From: a virus
IMG/VR virus record: IMGVR_UViG_3300025133_000274
Span: 1-39,392 of that record
Direction: 5' to 3' (one strand)
Length of the DNA: 39,392 nt
This document shows positions 12,001 through 19,200 of the stretch, in pieces. Positions within the stretch are counted from its first letter, which is position 1, and every line of letters starts with the position of its first letter. The notes beneath the pieces are model-generated. The model saw only the letters and a list, made by a program, of their open reading frames with translations. It did not search any database and was not told where the DNA came from. The translations under genes and the position numbers were made by a program.

Positions 12001-15000
12001 CTATATTACCTCCAACAGAAAAGCAAATAGAAGCGATACAAGAAAAGAATAAAAAAGGAACGACTTCAAAAGAAAAGGCTACAGAGATATACTATTCGAA
12101 AAAAAGAGCAATTCGTAAGAAAGCACTTCAAAATAGAAAACTTGAGATATACGATGCTGTTATAAGTGATCCTAAAACATATATAGACCTAATTACTCCT
12201 TTGGATTCCATTGGAGTAAAATTCAGAGCTGCAAAAGTTAGATTCTTTGAGAATTATACTACAGTTTTTGATCACAAAATGCGTGCAAGGGGTGAAGCGC
12301 TTATTGCTGCAGATAAACTTGAAGATTTTATAAAGTTTGTGACAGACGCCATGTCTGTCAAAGGAGATCTTGAGTGGTTTTCAGCTTCGTTTCAAGTAGA
12401 TGTAAAGCAGCAATTTGTAGGAGGTAAAACAGGAGTAGCACTTACTGCACGTCAATTGGTTGACCATGCGATTTCTCAGTTCTCTCTTTCAGATAACGTG
12501 AGCGAAGAATCTCCATTGTATTTTTCAGAAAATTTAGGAATTGGTAATAAAACCAAATCAGGATTCTCTGATCTTTCTCAAATTTACAATACTGCAAAAG
12601 GTACGATCACTAATATCATTTCAGGTAGACTTAATGCATATGTGGATATAGCAAAAGATCCTTATATCTTTTATCTAAACAATAATGAGTTCACAGCAAA
12701 TACTGTATTTCTGTTAGATCGCCTCGGGGCGAACCCAGAATGGACTGATATGTTCATGTCTCAGCCTATACTTAAAGAATGGGTAGAATATGCTCAATAC
12801 ACACGTGCGGGTAATACTAAACGGATATGGGATGAAAAAACTAAAAAGACTTTAACAGATAAGGAAGCAGTACTTCGTGATTATAAGAAGAAGTATATAG
12901 AGACAATGGAGGGAGAGGGTATGTCGTATATAAACGCAGAGAAAGCATTTAAAGATGAAATAAAGAATATAAATTCTAAATTTGGAAGTAACACATTAAA
13001 ACTTGATAACCTTTTAAATATATCTACATTAGAAGAAGGGATCAAGAATAAAGAAGCTACTGATATTGAGCATATTATACATCAACTTACTGTAGTGGAA
13101 ACATTTTTTCACTTACGCCAACGGGCATCAGTACTTAGTTCTGCAATTGGAGCATCTAAACAAGATGTGGAGGGTGCAGGTGGAGGAATGGTAAACTCAT
13201 TGGTCTCTGAACGTAAACTTAGTGATGCATTACAAGATACAGGATTACGGGGTATAGCAGCTAGATTTGAAAACACAATGCTTGCTAAATATAGAGATAA
13301 CTCTACATCTTTAATGCTCTCGTTATTTAAAGACTCTTTTAATATTGGAAGTGCTGGATTTGGATCAGCATTATGGCAGATAGAAGAAATGTCCAATAAT
13401 GAGTATTTCAGTAAAAATCCAGAAAAGCTAAGAAGGGCCTATAGAGATTTATACAGTATGTATCTTGCTAAGAAGGCAAAAAGTCTTACACAAGAGAAAT
13501 TCCAGGAACTTGTAATAAGTGATAACAATATTGTGAATCAGCTTGCATTCTGGCAGACTTCTAGTAAGTCTCCTATAAAAGAAAACAGACTTATTAAATA
13601 TTTACTTGCATCTAAAGGTAATATCTCTAATATTAAGGATGAAATAGGAAGTATAACTGTTCCAAATACACAAGAAAAAGACGGAGTAAGTAAAGACCTT
13701 CTTACAGAAGCTTGGGAACAACTCTACTTACATGAAGATAAAAAAGTACAAGCATTTGCTAAAGATTTAGCTCTATATTCCTTTATTGTAAGTGGGTATA
13801 CAAATAAACTCTTTAGTTTTCATGAACTAATGCCCCTTTCATTAGAGGATGAATTATTTGACCGATTTAATGAAGAAGCAAACACAATTGAGGTATCAGA
13901 CGGCAAAGGAGGTAGTGCTGTAGTTTCAGATACTACTGACCCAGGGTTATTTTCAAGAGCAGAATTAGATATCTTCTTTAGAAATAATTCACATAATACA
14001 GATTTAGTACCTGAAATATCCGATAAATTTGCAGAAAAAGTTACTAGTGAGTTAGGACTTGAGGTCTACGGATTTGCTACAGGAGATACGTCTCTTGTTA
14101 AAACAGAATTGATAGATGGAAGAGAAGAGGTTACTCGTGTTACCAAGTATGTAACAGTGAATGAAAGATTATACAGACATGCAGGATGGAATTCAAAGCA
14201 GCTCCCTGTATATGTTGTAGTAAACAAGTTAGGAAAAAACGATAGAGGTAAAACCTTATTTGAGCCTTTCTTAAGAGAGGGAAAAGGATCTAATATAAAT
14301 ACTAATAATATTATTCTTTTAGATAAAGCACTACAAAAAAATGTTATTGTAGGTACAACCTTTGCTACTAAAAAACTTAAAGAAGCGGGCATATTAGTAG
14401 AAGTGGAGTTATCTACATCTCCAAATGAGACTACAGATGTGAATACACTTTTTCATTTAGAAGAAAACTCATTTCTTAATGAAGTAGAACGAGCTGCAAC
14501 TCTTATGGAGAATGCTGCAGACTTACAATCGGTATTTGATGGTAAAGAATTAAAACCCAGCGATAAGGAATTTTTAGCTGAAAATGGATTCAGTCAAGAT
14601 GAAATTGATATAATTGAGCGTTGGCTGCAACGTAATGCTCTTATATACAAAGGCAAACCTTTTAATGTACTTATGGCATATAGATTCAGTTCGTTATTAG
14701 AAGGACATAAGGATATAGTTGCTAAAATGCAGACTTTAGGAGAGAAAGCAGATAAAAAATTAGATAATTATTTAGCAGACTTTTTAGAAGAATATGGAGT
14801 AATTGTTACAGAACGTTCTATGCAGGATATGGAAGAGCGGTATGGAGAAGGAGTTTTAGGTGTAGCACACACACTTCGTAAAGTTATAGATATAGCTAAA
14901 GAAGATAGAACTAAGATGGTAATGCCTGAAGAGTTCAGTCATATGCTTGTAGACCTTGTAGGCGTTAAGAGTGATCTGATTAAACCTCTTATGCAGAATA

Positions 15001-16241
15001 TAACGTCTTGGGGCAAATTTGGAGCCATTAAGCGTGCTTATGCAAAAAACAGGCTATATCAAAATATAGATGGTTCTCCTAATATGGAGAAAATAAAAAA
15101 AGAAGCTATTGGGCAGATAATAGGTGAGGCGATTATTTACGCTAATGAAAAACGAGTTCCAAAAGGTAAATTTCTTAAATTAGCTTATGAGGCGTATGAA
15201 GCTATACTTAAAATAGCAAAATCCATAGCAAGTATCCCAGTAGAAATTATGGCAGATGAGATTGCACAGCAAGTTCTTTCTGGGGATAAAAAATTCATGG
15301 AAACATATGGAAGGGCTAAGGATAAAAACTTTACACTTAAAACTTTTGAAGAAGGAGCCACTAAATTTCCAAAAGCATTTGAAGTGATGGAAACGGCAAT
15401 TAGTAAATTAAATGCCGTACTCGTAGGATCCCTTGCTCTAAGAAGTCAGGGAAATGTATATAGGGATAAAGCTGAAACCTTACATGATCTGGATTTCGTT
15501 ATTCCTGAAAGTAAGAGACATTTTGATACCATTCAAGAAGTTGTACAGTGGTTAGAGACCGATGTTAAAAAGGAAATTCCTAATTTTATACCTATATATG
15601 TATTTAGACCTGAAAAGGATGAAAAAATAGTTGTAAATGCAATTATTACTACTCATCCTCATCTTGTAGAAAAGTTTGTGAGCCTAAAAGGTAACTTTAA
15701 TAAACGCTTAGATAAATTTACTAAAGAGGAACAGTCGCAGATGTTATTAATTGATTTCTTTTTAAATACAGAACATGAAGTGGTAACAGAACAAGGACAT
15801 GCTTCTTGGGTATCTATATTTGAAGCAAAGTTTTCAGATGCACTATCGCGGGATAAAGATTACTATGACCATAGAAACTTTATACCTCATGATAATGAAA
15901 ACAGAGAGTTTTCACCTGCACAAGAAAGCGATTTTGTATTTTTGCACTTCACTGTTCCTCAGATCTTTGCAATTGGTAACAAATATTTAAACAAGGGTAC
16001 ATTAGGAAAAGGAAAAGATAAGAAGCTACAAAAAAAAGGTAAATACTTTTATGGATTTAAACACGACCATGCAAAAAGTGCTAATTATATAGGACATATA
16101 AACAATACAGTATTTAATAAGAGCCCTGTGTTAAAACTCGTTAGAACAGAAAGAGGAATGAGGGCCCAAATTAGACCTGAAAAATATATAAGTAAGGACG
16201 ACCTTAATGACGATCCGCATACTAAAGATAACTGTAAATGA
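3063..16241 (+). CDS. Giant multidomain virion RNA polymerase polyprotein (crAss-like, DFDID)
   Basis: A single 4,392-residue frame. Visible parts, in order: a soluble helical N-terminus; a glycine-zipper hydrophobic region (~250-311); disordered Glu/Lys/Pro/Val linkers (~880-1010 and ~1427-1490); an HEAYH zinc-peptidase motif (H1542-H1546); an RNA polymerase core; an EEFSH segment (E3957-H3960); and a nucleotidyltransferase-like domain (~4100-4240; G4122-S4123, D4142/D4144). The polymerase call rests on DFDID at 2946-2950. This follows a stretch beginning RIPNQ at 2907 that parallels the beta-prime sequence R-x-P-T-x-H-R-x-S-I-Q-A-F leading to N-A-D-F-D-G-D. K2635 (SGIKVG) is a candidate catalytic lysine of the partner barrel. 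In crAss-like phages such polymerases are packaged and enter the cell to transcribe early genes, which fits the membrane-active N-terminus. The next gene overlaps it by ATGA. The fusion is much longer than the ~2,200-residue phi14:2 enzyme. RNA polymerase identity is firm; functions of the other domains are inferred. Confidence 0.92.
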   Translation: MSAKQHRPIEEYVEQFENKEVEQSESLRSELQNKPLQNKQGTATTPIPPNTELPFENPINPYGPEDPRSFEEQDAYTADKAGYLQQRYKSELLKYINKGGEDRKLLNSDPRFNPEDALVVSTKEEILEKSGIRNVWNALQQNIDAIQISATKGEILEATNRKNIIEEDIKNSGGVPTEDQLDALQEIDDDIADYEQDIKENEIEHKAASDYLGKYGQHRIDQDVANPGAWPDSWMELAHHLGGTMSEIQAMGASMAAPYIAGKATALVGAKVGLGATIWSGPGAAGGVTVGGVIGFAVGFGGALAAQLYSRNRESYAEMHEAFESKIEGEKRKYRLLNNGKEMPEEELAALEKQTMSTVGAVYDLNQNLFATDVIEAGIGFLPWSKFKNFLPTGKWGRRAAYAGAGAGGVGVGAYWEGREEGDQFLIKNGYLRGDYDDLERLESIVNSMGLAAETTGGMVNNSINRILDYRVAGGRTESKEFKASVDAGVMLGGVMGGTRTVGELGIRTAQKVVDNQMYGSDAEDFVEQVYDRYMDAEHNKAMSEWLFTKLQEKGGAKKLNKLLNKIEKSFPDIAEKMDMPKAREMVLVASAIHSNVNQEKFKSLSVEDKSTAFRALISNYSTGERLAEDISNAESEIQKVIAGLPAPTTEKEQGMSELIALKAELNVARAKLKRIKALPGTTDMRLAAINKIQEDYYTKILKGTKATEHKEAVPGLEKQYKTMLEQHGHTTTKSIPLNKDLQDLNNTAFAAKASKRENDVTRELIQSASNGETLMANPFIQDFGKTLERPEVKEKEPTIAKQNQEGLEENALVEYKDSNGQAQHGNLRITTDQEGNATYGVWNGEIEVPVERDNITLIVPIEEVKAENATSHGKQQNAKNEKKEQEAEKAKKAKEEEEEGSDDVDDLFSKFDEPVVPVIPVVDDALFENAEETAEEHAPEETGEVKADVGPEVVVEPEVVPTVNTSFENAEKVEHDNQDGNSGPKTEENTTEEEAVEPEPSFTDAKKPISLIGSIRNGIHITDLFLKYINSLPSIFFENKEVRYEIDFDSKYWYASSIIKDKYRNKITPPKDAPVGDLAKLHINVWIKDPKTGVEYSVNLQSGLTGDQSNKEATALLRRKIYKQYVAGEPAFGTISKYQEVRAFWNELRSRDGVKENIGEHFSIKSLFPDGPVVLGVKNDFEITGGGTTVGFDTGTKANNGVVYAMVVDPATEEPQSVKLNQRGLNENEVFDLLDILEFYKKARSKSSRYWRNEIDTGLSILQYLEMLTYSFESREYAKQHYTLGAGKGFSPFINTALVIEENQAYFYDGEAGDFVQLTESTKEQFIAWALANKKRQVHSTALNKSIFDIFTSETMSLKKRGSIVFQGVTYLEDEYDKYNEHFLTENNSEDVDMHVMRTDTKLDDQLRPKHLVHSASKFIFNTEVHNKSREEKEEKKKEDTKTAAKKETTNEGHNFQFGDDMENLSMEVEVGDDTSEKAPKEKFNEIKARAYLKRVLGDTVPVNIQKSLISLGRKGAYAYGVFRKGMITLSEQAVHGAEYHEAYHAVEELWLAPEQRRGLDIQTRQQFGVPTKAMIKEIQSKHKDITEEVAEAIYYSEIRAEEYRYWETTGETAGVGEKVIRWFKYIKALVGYMMNPKTRMHTDLLFYRMSAGYYANTKPISAKVEAWRSGKGLHALAMERLPLDPRTVEQTVNITLHHYIDNAGGIGGVHNIKDIESFEANAKESKKLHAFFKAYLEFKVKRAETIENEKPFLNARKLLLREVDVLVEHAELRLQQLGIRENEETRKDNADVLAASKSPFETSGKQNATTTTRVFFSFLPLFDKNGELVTNVDTGLPVMANPGHMWNTVEALLADTVTYTNEQGKTISSYDQMMVKLETLSVSDRTFESLYTRVKALPINERTQFFNAMSKSNSNFLTVLYQNLVYEVKGQVQKSLLYKFIDPQQQGKAYRIRDRWFENHKELPLYSKKEDKEGNLVITANKDVAARNSAMWLQVMLDLRNEGLTASTSHTTRIFLEHLGIEMSEEGLEQAFNLISPEFKTARRIFIGGMSKLMGTGSTYSMGTLAGKGKNKGNVAVDFVENHMLKESFVMKLAAGEAVVTEDFGQTTILGPEGKTYWIYSLNNFFKKRTLQMNRSSYYADELLKSPYHGQSQLLKQLKKGKKLVYKTFNTYKKQGGNDHGTDYKGLNPADEYTLRVNMTLKHTYSPATMADKGVWMLYKGVEYLTPSDINMIEYNKKTDTYIIPPHILKIFSTYAVTEMAAIYQADLQLFGKHALTDSQLIENYHYKGEDKKTGKLLRENANGTKFVTFPSFNDEEFLQKIGFKVGKTIVHPVIKDLLEKPAFVSKMTDIINDRIRAEVGTALRYSTIQTNPNGGLKNHAIATKTFSAFSTLDGQTVNEAGEIVHSADVRTRRAIAAFGLNSIISNLEAMQVYAGNPAFYFNMDELSKRMPSLIAPGQDLNLAVGEEFFKMAVLRDIEEPSAYFGEYLASYKAANKKHGWGFSEADIKRILKPYSKVNQADGQGYISLERWAFIMKRLGRWDNSKIDEIYKRLLAGAGTAKDMKFIAAMPLKGMHYELRPYKGLMVPTYIKYSQAVLFPQVVKGTDKLETLYATMTDKTNPIDEVIFESGIKVGAQSPKHFTGEGKLKLNVMTLRNEYWKLQQDLRPHTASESLEGSQVKRNLLANIRINAQYTLDGKKVTGQNLIKQAHDIDRELSNMGKDKLYEEFGITTNDEGDPQITDYTKLHELIYKEFSKKESTPRKLLDSLELRADKRGFLRPLHSHPYADKIDQLIGSIITARTVKLKMPGGSYIQLSNFGFKRTKRWSSLTDAEKAEIEMVTNPNDLKPGISEVNKGGEFVKFSRAQIMLPSWFRDLIPNYEKMSSAEIQKYISDKRLLRGIAYRIPNQGMSSIDAFEVVGFLPKSMGDAVVAYDDITAKTGSDFDIDKMFIMLPNFGVDKNSGKPYYIEYKESMKGPILPPTEKQIEAIQEKNKKGTTSKEKATEIYYSKKRAIRKKALQNRKLEIYDAVISDPKTYIDLITPLDSIGVKFRAAKVRFFENYTTVFDHKMRARGEALIAADKLEDFIKFVTDAMSVKGDLEWFSASFQVDVKQQFVGGKTGVALTARQLVDHAISQFSLSDNVSEESPLYFSENLGIGNKTKSGFSDLSQIYNTAKGTITNIISGRLNAYVDIAKDPYIFYLNNNEFTANTVFLLDRLGANPEWTDMFMSQPILKEWVEYAQYTRAGNTKRIWDEKTKKTLTDKEAVLRDYKKKYIETMEGEGMSYINAEKAFKDEIKNINSKFGSNTLKLDNLLNISTLEEGIKNKEATDIEHIIHQLTVVETFFHLRQRASVLSSAIGASKQDVEGAGGGMVNSLVSERKLSDALQDTGLRGIAARFENTMLAKYRDNSTSLMLSLFKDSFNIGSAGFGSALWQIEEMSNNEYFSKNPEKLRRAYRDLYSMYLAKKAKSLTQEKFQELVISDNNIVNQLAFWQTSSKSPIKENRLIKYLLASKGNISNIKDEIGSITVPNTQEKDGVSKDLLTEAWEQLYLHEDKKVQAFAKDLALYSFIVSGYTNKLFSFHELMPLSLEDELFDRFNEEANTIEVSDGKGGSAVVSDTTDPGLFSRAELDIFFRNNSHNTDLVPEISDKFAEKVTSELGLEVYGFATGDTSLVKTELIDGREEVTRVTKYVTVNERLYRHAGWNSKQLPVYVVVNKLGKNDRGKTLFEPFLREGKGSNINTNNIILLDKALQKNVIVGTTFATKKLKEAGILVEVELSTSPNETTDVNTLFHLEENSFLNEVERAATLMENAADLQSVFDGKELKPSDKEFLAENGFSQDEIDIIERWLQRNALIYKGKPFNVLMAYRFSSLLEGHKDIVAKMQTLGEKADKKLDNYLADFLEEYGVIVTERSMQDMEERYGEGVLGVAHTLRKVIDIAKEDRTKMVMPEEFSHMLVDLVGVKSDLIKPLMQNITSWGKFGAIKRAYAKNRLYQNIDGSPNMEKIKKEAIGQIIGEAIIYANEKRVPKGKFLKLAYEAYEAILKIAKSIASIPVEIMADEIAQQVLSGDKKFMETYGRAKDKNFTLKTFEEGATKFPKAFEVMETAISKLNAVLVGSLALRSQGNVYRDKAETLHDLDFVIPESKRHFDTIQEVVQWLETDVKKEIPNFIPIYVFRPEKDEKIVVNAIITTHPHLVEKFVSLKGNFNKRLDKFTKEEQSQMLLIDFFLNTEHEVVTEQGHASWVSIFEAKFSDALSRDKDYYDHRNFIPHDNENREFSPAQESDFVFLHFTVPQIFAIGNKYLNKGTLGKGKDKKLQKKGKYFYGFKHDHAKSANYIGHINNTVFNKSPVLKLVRTERGMRAQIRPEKYISKDDLNDDPHTKDNCK
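7680..7706 (+). other. Zincin-like HEAYH motif within the giant polyprotein
   Basis: Residues 1542-1546 read H-E-A-Y-H, an exact HExxH zinc-protease motif in a helix-compatible context (EYHEAYHAVEELW). Acidic candidates for the third ligand lie about 55-60 residues downstream, around IRAEEYRYWE. The motif follows immediately after a charged disordered linker, where an independent protease domain would be expected. It could process the polyprotein or act on a host protein. Proteolytic activity is an inference from the motif. Confidence 0.6.
11781..11940 (+). other. RNA polymerase beta-prime-like double-psi barrel with DFDID loop
   Basis: The stretch runs from R2907 (RIPNQ) through SSIDAF to SDFDIDKMFIMLP. 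In cellular beta-prime subunits the same landmarks are a 'P-T-x-H-R-x-S-I-Q-A-F' strand followed about 30 residues later by N-A-D-F-D-G-D-Q-M. D2946, D2948 and D2950 would chelate the catalytic magnesium. DFDID in place of DFDGD is the form seen in crAss-like phage polymerases, YonO-type enzymes and eukaryotic RNA-dependent RNA polymerases. Confidence 0.9.
15400..15770 (+). other. Nucleotidyltransferase-like domain at the polyprotein C-terminus
   Basis: The segment reads NAVLVGSLAL, about 18 further residues, then LHDLDFVIP. This is the hGS...DxD layout of the DNA polymerase beta/MNT nucleotidyltransferase superfamily, with G4122-S4123 and D4142/D4144. A later strand with polar and acidic residues (around VVNAIITTHP) could supply the third acidic position, but I cannot place it with certainty. 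Substrate unknown. Confidence 0.55.
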
Positions 16242-19200
16242 GCACATGTAAAGTTTTTAAAGTAGACAAAGCAGGTAAAGAAATTCCCAGCAAGCTCTAC
16301 GAAAAATTAGAGGAACAGTTTGGGGATCAACGATACGATAAGCCTGATGGAACCCAGGGGGAACTTATTAAAGACAGCCTCTGGGAATTAGCACGCAGTC
16401 AAGAGTTTACGAATACGTATGGTAATTGGAAAATCTTACCCGCTAATGAATACAGGCTTGTAAATAAATTAGATACACCTCAAGAATCTCCTAGATTGTA
16501 TAACCTTGGAGACGATGAGAACGGACAGATCATATATGGAGAGCCGTATATGGCAGATGTTTGGTCTTTTGCCAGTGGTAAAATACTTGCTACTAAACCT
16601 TGGAATACCAGTCAATTTAAAGCTACATCTTCTATAAAAGTTGCAATACTACGTAAAGCAGCAAGTGCTTTGGAAAAGAGAATAAAGACACTCTCTCGCC
16701 AAAAATCAAAGGAACTGCTTAGTGGGCAGCTAAAAGCTCAAAAAAAGGATTTAGAAAAGGAATTAGATTCAATAGGAGAGGCAGTACAAGATGAAAGGCT
16801 ATTGAACTATGCAGCAAATGCAATGGAACAAACTGCAGCTATTCTTGAAGAAATGGATATGCTAATTCTTAACATGGGTATAGCAGAAGATGAAGGAACT
16901 AAAAAACTTACTGCAGCCGCAGCTCAGGATATTTATTATTATATCACAGCATTTAGTGACATCGACTCAACTCTTGCACAAATTCAAGAGGGTAAATTAA
17001 TAGTACCCGATAAAGTAAGAATGCATCTACAAACTGCAAGTGATGTTCATAAGGAAATTGCTGCTAAGTATGAACGCTATGCTAAAGACTATGTAGTAAA
17101 TAAGTTTTCTACAGGTGGAGATATGATGAAAGCGTGGGCAGAAACCTCTTATGGTAAAGAGTTCGCACAGCTTAATAAGAAGTATAAAGGAGATGACGTT
17201 ATGCTCGAACAGATGGGCATAAAGGATAAAACAAAGGAGGAATATATACAAATGAGGCTAGATGAGGCCAAAACTACACTTGAAAAACGTGGAGCTGTTA
17301 TATTTCGTAATATGTTAGAAGCAACTAATCAGGACATTTCATTTGTCCAACGTTGGTTCTTAAATGCTCAAGATGTAAACGATGATGTTCTGAGGGCCCT
17401 ACAAATGGAAATCTCCAAAGTAGAGGATGAAATACGTCTCAAATGGATAGATGAAGTCCGTGCATTACATGGTACTTTTAAAGAGCTCCAGGAACATCAG
17501 ATGAAAAAGGATAAGAATATGACCCGTGAGGAGTTCTATTCGTTTATGCTTGAAAAAGATGAAATAGGCAAACCTACTGGATATTTCGTATCTAAATACC
17601 ATTCTAACTGGAGTAGAGACCGTAAAAAGAAGCAAGATGAGATCTATAGCCAAGAAGGAGTATCAGAGGCAGCTAAAACCAGACAGTGGATCAAGTGGAA
17701 AAAAGAAAATATAAAGTATAACTATACATTACCACTACGTTACATTATTCCTAAAGGCGCTAAAAAGGAAGAAAAAGACAAAATAATAAGAGAAGCAACA
17801 GCCAAAAGGGACGCTAAGGTAGAAGCCCTTAAAAAGGAGCACGAAGCGGCTTTAGCTGCATCCGTACCTAAACGTGATGCTGCTAATAATATTACACGAT
17901 CTGGAGATAGAGGTCCGTTATCACTCTTTGAGGATAAAATTGCAATGATTCATAGAGCAAGTCATACTCAATTTGAAATTCCTAAAAAGCCAGAGGATCA
18001 CGCTAAATACTTAAATCCTGCATATAAAAAACTTGCAGCTTATAGTAAACTTGAAGGGGGAGATAATATATATTGGAAGTATTATATACGGTATATGAAT
18101 CAAAATACAATAAATGACGAAGGACTTCCTTCTAATTTTAGAACTATGTATAAAATGCCTTCAATTCGTAAATCTTTACCAGAAAGACTTGAAGATGTCC
18201 ATAAATGGATGGGCTTTTTTCCAAAATTAATAGGAAAGAACAGTTTATACTCTGAAATATTTCAAAAGTGGAAAGAGGAAAGGACTGTATATGTTAAAGG
18301 TGAAGTTTCGGAAAGGGGGGAGGAGAGTGAAGAGATGGATAACCTACGAAGTAAACGTAGGAAGAACATACAAGATTACGCTTCTATAAGCACAGACGAG
18401 GAAGGCAGAGAACGACAGTATGTACCTATTCACTATAGAGGGCAAATAGAAATTGAGGATTTAACTATGGATCTTCACGGTTCCCTTGTAAAGAATACAT
18501 GGGTTACATTGTCTTATCAGAAAATGACCCAACTTCTTCCTTATGCAGAGATGCTTGTATTTTTTCTACAGAAGAGGCTTAATTTTACACAAAAAGCAGG
18601 ATTTAAAACAGTAGGTAGAGGATCTATAGGTAGAAACATTGATGTTTCAGCTAAAAATTCTTACAATGCTGCTAAGGATTTAATAGAACACCGAATGTTT
18701 GGAGTTACTAAATTAGACCCAGGGTATGAAATTGGAGGTCTTAGTGTTACTAAGTTATTAGGACTTGTACAATCGTATATGTCTACTACAATGCTATCAT
18801 TTAATGTCCATTCTTCTATTGCTAATGCTAATTTAGCAAACATATTATTTACAATTGAAGGAGCAGCAGGAGAGCATTTTGGTAAAAAAGATGTAGCTGC
18901 TGCATATGAAGCTTATGCTAGAGATATGCCAAGAATGATAGCAGACTTAACTGAGCCATTAGATCAGCATTCTAAAGTAAATGTAGTAGGGTTAATTTAC
19001 GATCCTACGAATAACTTTGATCACAGGCAATTTGATTATGCACATAATAGTAAAACAGCACATTTATTGCACGGATTTAGTTTACATTTTTTGAACGCCA
19101 GTGTTGAACACCATGTTCAATCCCTTACTATGATCGCATATCTTAAATCTACTAAAATCTTAGATGAAAATGATATGTATCTGGATGCTAAAAATGAACC

